NCBI GenBank assembly: GCA_023453665.1 | Contig: JAEXTA010000120.1 | Span: forward strand, 1 to 58,892 | Direction of reading: 5' to 3' | DNA length: 58,892 nt | Origin: Bacteroidota bacterium | GTDB lineage: Bacteria; Bacteroidota; Ignavibacteria; Ignavibacteriales; Ignavibacteriaceae | In this document: positions 51,862 to 58,892 of the stretch, in pieces | Layout of the letters: every line of letters starts with the position of its first letter | Numbering within the stretch: the stretch's first letter is position 1 | Notes under the pieces: generated by a model | The model's input: only the letters and a program-made list of their open reading frames with translations | Database searches by the model: none | Told to the model about the DNA's origin: nothing | Translations under genes and position numbers: made by a program

Positions 51862-53952
51862 ATGAAATCGTGGATACAAAACCTTCCCGTACAGAAAAAA
51901 CTTTTATACGCATTTTCTATTGTAGTGTTATTTGTTGTATTTGTAGCTGGTGTTGGGTTACGTAATGCTTCATCGGGCAATGATCATCTTACGGAGTTTG
52001 ATGAAAAATTTCTTCCAAAACTTGATCTGCTTCTTCAGATAGACAGGGATATGCAGCAGGCTCTTGTTGCACAACGTACACTAATGTTTACCCAGCCCGG
52101 CACAAATGAATTTGATGATTTGGTAAAGGATAATGACGAAAACATTCAACAAGCAAAAGACAGGTGGCAGCAATTTAAAGACATTAAAATGTATGGGATT
52201 GAAGAGAGCCTGCTGACTTCACACGAAAAAGATAGAGATACCTGGATTAATCACTCATTCAGAATTGTAGATCACTTAAGATCCAATGTTTCTGCAAGAC
52301 GGGATGCAGCAATAAGTTTATCGTTTAATGAAGGAGCCGAATCATTTGAAAAAGCAAGGGATGTGATCGACAAACTAACTGAAATCATTGAGGGCAATAT
52401 TAAGTCAGAATATAATGAAAGCCAGGAAGCTTATGATTCAGCAAAATTGCTTATGATAATAATCACAGTGATTGCATTAATTCTTTCAATTGCTTCAGCC
52501 GTCAGCATTTCTAATTCAATAAGCAAACCACTTTCCCAGGCAGTTAAAATGATGGGTGATCTTAAAAAGGGTTATATCAAAAGCAGGATGGACTATTCAA
52601 ATAAAAATGAAATTGGTTTACTTGCTGATTCAATGAACTCATTTGGTGAAACTCTTCAATCGTTTACAGAAACAATGTACAAAGTTTCTGACGGTGATTT
52701 TTCAACGGAAGTAAAAAAACTTGATGACGCGGATGAGATAACTCCTGCATTAAATAAAATTCTTTTAACACTACGAAATCTTAAAACTGAAACAGACTCT
52801 TTAATTAAAGCGGCCTTAGACGGCAGACTTGATACAAGAGGTAATGTTTCAAAATTTTCAGGCGGTTATTCGGATATCATAAAAGGAATAAACAATACTC
52901 TTGATGAAATGATAAAACCAGTAAAAGAAGGTTCAGAAATACTTGAACAGATGGCTGACGGAGATTTAACAGTCAGAGTAAATGGTGATTACAGGGGCGA
53001 TCACCAGATTATCAAAAACAGCATCAATCAACTCGGGCACTCACTTGGTTCTTTGTTAAGTGAAGTTGTGGAATCAGTGCAGGCAACAGCAAGTGCAAGT
53101 GTCCAGATCTCAGCAAGTACCGAAGAGATGGCGGCCGGTTCACAGGAACAATCATCACAGGCTACTGAGATTGCCGGTGCTGTTGAACAGATGACTGCAT
53201 CAATATTAGAAACATCACGCAATGCAACCAAAGCTGCAGCCAATGCAAAGTCAAATAAAGAAATTGCTGAAAAAGGTCGAAAAGTAATTGATGAAACAGT
53301 AGACGGAATTAACAGGATATCTGAAGTGGTTAACCAGGCCGCCGGAACTGTAAAAGAATTAGGGAAAAGCAGTAACCAGATTGGTGAAATTATCCAGGTT
53401 ATTGATGACATTGCAGACCAGACAAACCTTCTTGCACTTAATGCCGCAATAGAAGCTGCGCGTGCCGGTGAGCAGGGAAGAGGTTTTGCTGTTGTTGCCG
53501 ATGAAGTACGTAAACTTGCGGAACGTACAACAAAAGCGACCAAAGAAATCGCACAGATGATAAAACAAATTCAAAAAGATACAAATGATGCTGTTAATTC
53601 AATGCAAGCCGGGACAGATGAAGTTGAAAATGGAAAACAACTTGCCGGCAAAGCCGGTGATTCAATGGCAAGTATCATTAATGGTATTAACGAACTTGTT
53701 GATATAGTTGAACAGGTTGCAGCAGCAAGCAATCAGCAGTCAACAACAGCAGAGCAGATCAGTAAAAATATTGATGCTATAAGCACGGTTACACAGGAAT
53801 CGGCAAACGGTGTTCAGCAAATTGCCCATACATCCGGTGATCTTAGTAAACTAACTGAAAGACTTCAGGGTGTTGTTAATAAATTCCGGATTGACGCAAA
53901 CGCCGAATACTCCAGATCGTTTGTCAGATCTAATGGAAAAATTGTTTATTAG
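51862..53952 (+). CDS. Methyl-accepting chemotaxis protein
   Basis: A 696-residue receptor. A first membrane helix (about 12-31), a four-helix-bundle periplasmic sensor domain (about 32-190), a second helix (about 194-212), and HAMP-type segments (about 215-270, and again around 345-400) are followed by a long cytoplasmic coiled coil. The highly conserved hairpin tip is EIIQVIDDIADQTNLLALNAAIEAARAGEQGRGFAVVADEVRKLAERT. No CheR-binding pentapeptide is at the C-terminus. No che genes are adjacent. The ligand is unknown. Confidence 0.95.
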   Translation: MKSWIQNLPVQKKLLYAFSIVVLFVVFVAGVGLRNASSGNDHLTEFDEKFLPKLDLLLQIDRDMQQALVAQRTLMFTQPGTNEFDDLVKDNDENIQQAKDRWQQFKDIKMYGIEESLLTSHEKDRDTWINHSFRIVDHLRSNVSARRDAAISLSFNEGAESFEKARDVIDKLTEIIEGNIKSEYNESQEAYDSAKLLMIIITVIALILSIASAVSISNSISKPLSQAVKMMGDLKKGYIKSRMDYSNKNEIGLLADSMNSFGETLQSFTETMYKVSDGDFSTEVKKLDDADEITPALNKILLTLRNLKTETDSLIKAALDGRLDTRGNVSKFSGGYSDIIKGINNTLDEMIKPVKEGSEILEQMADGDLTVRVNGDYRGDHQIIKNSINQLGHSLGSLLSEVVESVQATASASVQISASTEEMAAGSQEQSSQATEIAGAVEQMTASILETSRNATKAAANAKSNKEIAEKGRKVIDETVDGINRISEVVNQAAGTVKELGKSSNQIGEIIQVIDDIADQTNLLALNAAIEAARAGEQGRGFAVVADEVRKLAERTTKATKEIAQMIKQIQKDTNDAVNSMQAGTDEVENGKQLAGKAGDSMASIINGINELVDIVEQVAAASNQQSTTAEQISKNIDAISTVTQESANGVQQIAHTSGDLSKLTERLQGVVNKFRIDANAEYSRSFVRSNGKIVY

Positions 53953-53992
53953 ATTTGAAAATCTGCTAACAATATAATCGTACAGAAATTTA

Positions 53993-55927
53993 TTATTTCG
54001 GTATTTTCACCAGTACTACCTGGGCTTTATCCGCCCTGACAATATCTGAGAAGAACTTTTGATATTCAGCATAATTTTCTGCCGGAATAACATTTTGTTT
54101 AAGTTCTAATGAACGTATAAATAAAATTTTATCCTTATCAAGCTGTTGCGTGCTGGAAAGAAACTCGCCAAAGTCGGATTTTAAAACTATTTCCTTTGGA
54201 ACAGCTTCAACATTAAATCCCTCGGGAATAGTGTATACAATTGAATCAATATCAAGATAAGGATATTGAATTCTGACCGGTGAGAGTCTTTCCTTAACAA
54301 CTTTTGGCGCTGAAATTTTTCTCTCCATCAGGTTTGGATGAAAGAAAATTCTATTACCCGAACTGGATGCGTACTTAGGATAAGAAAGGTCAAGATTTAG
54401 TTCAATTGAACTTTCATTTTCTGCTAATGAATTAAATTCAAAATTATTTAGTTTAACATCCGGAACATTAGAAAGATTTTTTACCCAAATTTCTTTATCC
54501 TTTGGTGAATAGTCTTTATAGACCGGATTAACATAGTCGAATTGGTTTCCGCCCCATAAAATACTACCCTTAACTTCAGCAAGCCCTTTCGGAGTAATGT
54601 TCACAACAAAATTTTTGAACATTAAATTTTTATATGATTCACTTGATGGTGTCCTGACTATAATCCCGCCTTCAGGTGTAATCATTAGAGCAGATCTGTT
54701 TTCATTACTCCATCCAATGCTTCCAGGCGGTATTGACTGGCTGGTACACTCCAGCCATATTGTATCCGGTTCCAGAGGTACACACACGATTACATGGTTG
54801 AACTGGTTGCTTGGAAACTCTGTAATCATTGGGTAGCGTGCATTTCCATTTCTGATAAGTACCGGATATGCCGTAATGTTTGCTGTCTTTAATAGTGTGA
54901 CCATATAATTTGATAAAGCTTTGCAATCACCGTATCCTTTATTGTGTACATAAGCCGCGTCGAATGGCTGCCACCCTCCAATACCCAATTGAACACTTAC
55001 ATACCTTGTTCTGTTTTGCATATATCTGTAAATTGATTCTACTTTGCTTCTTGAGTCTGATACATTGCCAATCAAATTATTTATTTCTTTTATCGCCTGT
55101 TCGGGAAGATTATCTTTTCCTTTTAGTAAGTCATTAAACCAACTTCCAAATTTTTTCCAGCTGGTTAAGTTTCCTTTTGTATTTTCAATCTCAAAAGTAT
55201 AAGGTGCAATCCTGACTATCGAAGCTACGTCCTCTATCTCTTCATCAACTGCTTCATAAGGTAATTTGGGTAAGTTGGTTACCTCCCATAAATACGACTT
55301 ATAAATCCCATCTAATTTCACTTCAGGTCGATATTCACTTTTGTTTTGCCAGAAACGTAAATCATAATCATGCGGAGTAATAACTTCAAAAGAAGAATAT
55401 TCAACCGGATCAGTCGAGTATCGTGAATACCAGGTTGGCCAGTTTAAAAAACTATCATATCTTAATTCATATTCATAAACGATCGTGTAAGGAAATTTAT
55501 CATAGTATATTTCAGCTGAGGTAGTTCTTGCATCGTCATAAAGCGAGTAACCGGAAATAGAGCTATAATCCACAATATCTTCATCGTTTAGTTCTTTCAC
55601 TTTTTCGCCGTCTGCATTATAAATTGTTCCTTCAAGATCCGTTATAGTAATAAATCTGTCATAGGAAATATTTAATTCTCCATAATGCTGTTTTTCTTTC
55701 TTAAATATTGTTACAGCAAAAACGACTTTGTATTCAGTCCATTCTTCATCCATAAATTCAAATGTACATTTATTTTTGCGGATGACTGCATCAGCATTTT
55801 CTTTTAAGGAAGGTGGTATTTTGTTTACGGCATATTCATTATCAGAAACAGAATATAACGCACTGGAGAAAATAAACTGACTTATCAGAATTAGTATTAA
55901 TTGCAGTATATACGTTAAGTTTTTCAT
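53993..55927 (-). CDS. DUF3857 / transglutaminase-like secreted protein, catalytic residues present
   Basis: A 644-residue protein with a signal peptide. An N-terminal DUF3857 domain (about 35-240) is followed by a transglutaminase-like core. The core has GYGDCKALSNYM with Cys335, SNQFNHVIV with His378 and IWLECTS as the acidic third residue. A C-terminal beta domain follows. It may be a periplasmic or surface protein handling peptides or cross-links. The actual reaction is unknown. It lies 31 bp downstream of a paralogue lacking the catalytic Cys and His. Confidence 0.87.
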   Translation of the reverse strand: MKNLTYILQLILILISQFIFSSALYSVSDNEYAVNKIPPSLKENADAVIRKNKCTFEFMDEEWTEYKVVFAVTIFKKEKQHYGELNISYDRFITITDLEGTIYNADGEKVKELNDEDIVDYSSISGYSLYDDARTTSAEIYYDKFPYTIVYEYELRYDSFLNWPTWYSRYSTDPVEYSSFEVITPHDYDLRFWQNKSEYRPEVKLDGIYKSYLWEVTNLPKLPYEAVDEEIEDVASIVRIAPYTFEIENTKGNLTSWKKFGSWFNDLLKGKDNLPEQAIKEINNLIGNVSDSRSKVESIYRYMQNRTRYVSVQLGIGGWQPFDAAYVHNKGYGDCKALSNYMVTLLKTANITAYPVLIRNGNARYPMITEFPSNQFNHVIVCVPLEPDTIWLECTSQSIPPGSIGWSNENRSALMITPEGGIIVRTPSSESYKNLMFKNFVVNITPKGLAEVKGSILWGGNQFDYVNPVYKDYSPKDKEIWVKNLSNVPDVKLNNFEFNSLAENESSIELNLDLSYPKYASSSGNRIFFHPNLMERKISAPKVVKERLSPVRIQYPYLDIDSIVYTIPEGFNVEAVPKEIVLKSDFGEFLSSTQQLDKDKILFIRSLELKQNVIPAENYAEYQKFFSDIVRADKAQVVLVKIPK

Positions 55928-55958
55928 ATATCAGCCCTTTATTCTAAATATGGTTTCG

Positions 55959-57944
55959 CTAGTTAACCTTAGGTCCAATAACTAACAACTCTGATTGTGA
56001 CGACACCATCGTTGCAAATAATGATTTTGCCTGTTCATAAAGTTGCGGCTTGACCTGCATTTCTTTAATCTCAAATTTTGAAATTATCTGTATAAGATTG
56101 CCGTCCGCATTTATTTGTCTGGAATAAGTCAAAGCATTACCAACTTTAACCGACTTGTTTTCTTGCTTGTCCTTTAGCTCATAGCCTTCCGGCAAGGTAA
56201 TATTTGTAACTATTGTTTTACTGTTTAAATAATTAAAATCAATCGGATATTTTCGCTTTGATGATTTAAAAGGGTTATCTGTCATTCGATTTATTATTAC
56301 TGGATTTAAATAGATCATATCTCCGGCAGTTTGAGCATAAGCCGAACCATTCAGGAAAGCTTTTAGAATCAAAGGCATATGAATGCTGTCCTTATTTGTC
56401 ACATTCACAGAGTCAATTTCCAGTCCTGTTTTTTCAACTTCAAATTGTTCTTTTGCCAGATCGGTTTCGGATTTATCAGAAAGGTTTTTTCTTACAGATA
56501 ACCCTGAATATTCTCCAAATGAATCTTCGATATCTGTATTTATAGAGCCGTCAATATTAAGCTTTATGTTAATAATTATTTTATCTGAACTCATTTTGTT
56601 CGCGGGGATATTAATCCACTCTAACGCATCTTTTTTTATTACAAGTGCTTTAACCCCGAGTATTTTTGATGGCATAACATCCATAGGACGTTTGGAATCT
56701 GTTGCATCTAAATAATAAGTTTTTCCATTTACAACTGCTTTTGCAATTGTATAATTGAATTGAGAAATGATCGGATATAAATCCTGGAGCCTTCCATTAC
56801 TTCTTGTGCTGAGTATTAGGGGATCGGCTGTAATTCCTATATTTCTTAACATTGAAATTAACAGGAAACTTATTTCGGCATTACTTCCCTTTTTATTTTC
56901 AAGTATATCATTGATTCCATTATCTGCATAAAGTCTGTTGCCGCCAGACCAGACAATGGTATTAATGATCCAGTTATAAATAGCCTCCATCTTTTCGAGA
57001 GGTGTAGATAAAGACTCAGTAATTGATTTAGTTGTCTCCTCAACTTTAGAAGTAATCTCAATCATTTTACCGAAATATTTCATTTCAGCAAGATCATTGA
57101 CAAGAGTTTTCCAGTCTTGAAGAACTTGCCTGTAACCATAAGACGGGAATGAATAACCGGAAAGTTGTATAGATACTTTATTTGCATAATCGGAAAGTGT
57201 GGATATATATTCTTCTTCACGAATAGCAGGTGCGTTCTTTACAGCCCATTTCAGATCATAACAATTTGTAATTCTTGTCCCAAGGTAAGTTTGAGCACTC
57301 CCGCTGAATATCTGGGTGGTTTCTGTTCTGTCATTTATTTCCCATAATTCATAGCCGCTTGTAACTGCAGTATAAGCAATATTTACCGGGTAACGAATGT
57401 TGTATTCACTCCAAAGTACTGGTTCACTATATTGAAATATCCAATCACGTATCAGACCAAAATTCTTAGTCACAATATTGTATTTAATATCAACTACACA
57501 TCCTGGAATTAATCCAGGCATAGTAAAACGATATCTCGTTCTGGTATCATCAACCTCTTCTTCAAAAATATCATCATCTTCAAGTTCATTTTCTATAATA
57601 TCGCCCTCAGCATTTAAGGAATACGTCACCGCTTCCAGGTCATCGAGGTATTCATCACTATCATATGTACGAAGAATAAAAGAATGAGTTGCAAGGTCAT
57701 ATCCTGACTGGTTAAAAATTTTGATGCGGATATGTCTTGTAAAGGAAATATTTAAATCATTGTTAAATACCGACTCACCCCAATCACACAGTATTAAACC
57801 TGATGCATTTGTGTCAGCAGAAAATGAGGTCAACTGCAAATCCTCTAACGGAACTTCTCCCCATTTAATCGGCGGTTCTTGTGAATATACATACGTGGAT
57901 AAGATAAAAACGGAAATGGAGGATAAAAACAAGAATTTGAACAT
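55959..57944 (-). CDS. DUF3857 / transglutaminase-like secreted protein, catalytically degenerate
   Basis: A paralogue of the downstream gene with the same domain order. The frame opens at a GTG at 57956, but the ATG at 57944 follows GAGGGCAGTC and gives a normal signal peptide (MFKFLFLSSISVFILS). In the transglutaminase core the active-site Cys is replaced by Asn (KKGSNAEIS, N359) and the His by Tyr (QFNYTIA, Y402), while the acidic residue remains (YYLDATD). The protein is probably not an enzyme and may bind the substrate or regulate its active partner. The two genes look like a duplicated pair. Confidence 0.87.
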   Translation of the reverse strand: MFKFLFLSSISVFILSTYVYSQEPPIKWGEVPLEDLQLTSFSADTNASGLILCDWGESVFNNDLNISFTRHIRIKIFNQSGYDLATHSFILRTYDSDEYLDDLEAVTYSLNAEGDIIENELEDDDIFEEEVDDTRTRYRFTMPGLIPGCVVDIKYNIVTKNFGLIRDWIFQYSEPVLWSEYNIRYPVNIAYTAVTSGYELWEINDRTETTQIFSGSAQTYLGTRITNCYDLKWAVKNAPAIREEEYISTLSDYANKVSIQLSGYSFPSYGYRQVLQDWKTLVNDLAEMKYFGKMIEITSKVEETTKSITESLSTPLEKMEAIYNWIINTIVWSGGNRLYADNGINDILENKKGSNAEISFLLISMLRNIGITADPLILSTRSNGRLQDLYPIISQFNYTIAKAVVNGKTYYLDATDSKRPMDVMPSKILGVKALVIKKDALEWINIPANKMSSDKIIINIKLNIDGSINTDIEDSFGEYSGLSVRKNLSDKSETDLAKEQFEVEKTGLEIDSVNVTNKDSIHMPLILKAFLNGSAYAQTAGDMIYLNPVIINRMTDNPFKSSKRKYPIDFNYLNSKTIVTNITLPEGYELKDKQENKSVKVGNALTYSRQINADGNLIQIISKFEIKEMQVKPQLYEQAKSLFATMVSSQSELLVIGPKVN

Positions 57945-57956
57945 GACTGCCCTCAC

Positions 57957-58394
57957 TAAGTTAGTGGCAAAAATAATTTATTTTAGTCAGTGAATTTTTA
58001 ATCAGGGAATTCATCTGCTCCGCTACAAAGTTATGACCACGAATAATTAAACCAATAGATATGTTAACGAACCCCATTCTCATCTATATCCCTGATTTTA
58101 TAAAAGTCTGAAAACAATTTAACTGTTAACTCTTACTTAGGCAAGAATGTTTTTTGTTTTCAATTTAATCTATATGAAATCTTAATTAACTTAATCTTAC
58201 AATAGATTATTTTAATTTTAAAATATTATAAAACCTATTTTAGCTTAAATATTTATGAATAATTTTAATTACTTAACATCAGAGATTAGAATATCGGATC
58301 TTGTAAAATTCAAATCAAAATGTACAGAACAGAAATTTACATAGCTTAGTTAATTACAGCTAATTGTAAATTATACATTGTACATTATACATTA
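57957..58394. other. Intergenic region, AT-rich, with heptamer repeats at one end
   Basis: About 440 bp between the DUF3857 pair and GlnD. Most of it is featureless AT-rich sequence that must hold the DUF3857 promoter. It ends in tandem TACATT heptamers (see repeat at 58367-58394) that run up to the GlnD stop codon. Confidence 0.5.
58367..58394. repeat. Tandem TACATT heptamers abutting the glnD stop codon
   Basis: TAAATTA, TACATTG, TACATTA and TACATTA follow each other with a 7-bp period, immediately downstream of the GlnD stop (58395-58397 on the minus strand). Confidence 0.7.
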
Positions 58395-58892
58395 TCAGAG
58401 CATTTGCGAAATAGTTTCGGTAAGTTCGGATATAATAAACTGGTAATCATTGGGCGAGATTTTTTTCCCTTTACGGTCAAGTACATAAAATGAATCAACT
58501 ATATCATCCCCTTTAGTTGAAATTTTAGCAAAGAAAATGATCAATCCAAGTTCGTTCATTTTATTTGTAACCTGGTAAAGAAAGCCGAGTCGATCCGGGG
58601 AAAACACATCTATGATGGTGTATTTTTCATGTTTTTCAAAAACTATTTTTACCTTGCCTGTTCTTTTGAAGAACTTACTTTCAATACGCCACCATCGGGA
58701 CTTCATTGTGCTGAATTCCTGTGACAACTGAAGCATACCTGATACAACGGCGACAAAATCTTTTTCAATTTTTTCATACCGCTCATGTTCAATTTTTTTG
58801 TGAGTGCGGAAATCAGAAACATTAAATGTATCGATGACAATCCCGTCTTTACGGGTGAATATTTTAGCGTCGTGTTTGTTTGGATGATTAAT
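58395..58892 (-). CDS. glnD: [Protein-PII] uridylyltransferase, C-terminal ACT domain region (partial)
   Basis: The frame is open from the window edge (58892) to the stop at 58395, about 165 codons. The upstream part reads IFTRKDGIVIDTFNVSDFR, and later KYTIIDVFSPDRLGFLYQVTNKMNELGLIIFFAKISTKGDDIVDSFYVLDRKGKKI, which is the tandem C-terminal ACT module of GlnD that senses glutamine. GlnD uridylylates PII when nitrogen is limiting. The N-terminal nucleotidyltransferase and HD domains lie outside the window. The frame continues upstream of an internal Met at 58736. Confidence 0.9.
   Translation of the reverse strand: MNHPNKHDAKIFTRKDGIVIDTFNVSDFRTHKKIEHERYEKIEKDFVAVVSGMLQLSQEFSTMKSRWWRIESKFFKRTGKVKIVFEKHEKYTIIDVFSPDRLGFLYQVTNKMNELGLIIFFAKISTKGDDIVDSFYVLDRKGKKISPNDYQFIISELTETISQML

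Noticed and set aside
53028..53543. 171-codon minus-strand frame inside the chemotaxis receptor
   Set aside because: It mirrors the Ala-rich signalling domain. The sense-strand protein has a full receptor architecture.

Overview
This AT-rich window looks like a chromosomal segment of an Ignavibacteria-type bacterium (Bacteroidota/Chlorobi group). The main evidence is seven secreted proteins ending in a type IX secretion (T9SS) C-terminal sorting domain with the NYPNPFNPST-like signature. An S46 dipeptidyl peptidase, paired DUF3857/transglutaminase-like proteins and a KorDABC-type 2-oxoacid:ferredoxin oxidoreductase agree with this. I saw no insertion sequence, phage or CRISPR array. The taxonomic call is inference from protein signatures only. 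LAYOUT: 1-8.8 kb is the end of a surface polysaccharide locus on alternating strands: GT9 (cut by the window edge), methyltransferase, Wzx-like flippase, three GT2 enzymes, a GT4 enzyme and an initiating undecaprenyl-phosphate sugar transferase. 9-16.3 kb holds a small unknown gene, a Kelch-type T9SS cargo, a GT-C membrane protein with C-terminal TPRs, two lipoproteins and a small HTH protein. 16.4-20.9 kb is a tightly overlapping operon of a divergent HMG-CoA reductase, a PlsC-type acyltransferase, an alkyl-DHAP synthase (AGPS) homologue and a short-chain reductase. The last two match the mammalian ether-lipid route. 21-28.6 kb has small unknown genes, the S46 peptidase, a 13-repeat T9SS cargo and a sensor histidine kinase. 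28.6-29.2 kb carries one intact initiator-type tRNA-Met among decayed partial copies of the same tRNA and its terminator. 29.4-32.5 kb is the 2-oxoacid:ferredoxin oxidoreductase operon plus a small Cys-containing helical protein. 32.9-39.3 kb holds three tandem T9SS cargo genes, two of which contain short repeats inserted in frame. 39.4-41 kb is a GT39-like membrane glycosyltransferase. 41-49.1 kb is an apparent eight-gene minus-strand operon: T9SS cargo, PqqD-like protein, ATP-grasp ligase, fold-III PLP decarboxylase, a urea-transporter/M23 fusion, TPR protein, outer-membrane-type protein and membrane acyltransferase. 49.4-58.9 kb holds asparaginase, glutamate racemase, a chemotaxis receptor, the two transglutaminase-like proteins and the C-terminal end of GlnD. 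HOW THE GENES WORK TOGETHER: three modules stand out. The polysaccharide locus covers initiation, elongation and flipping. The lipid operon suggests ether-linked phospholipids. The PqqD/ATP-grasp/decarboxylase/UT-M23 operon is the best candidate for an undescribed system: it pairs a possible peptide-binding adaptor with amide ligation, decarboxylation, a channel-plus-periplasmic-domain fusion and envelope proteins. Its substrate cannot be read from the sequence.
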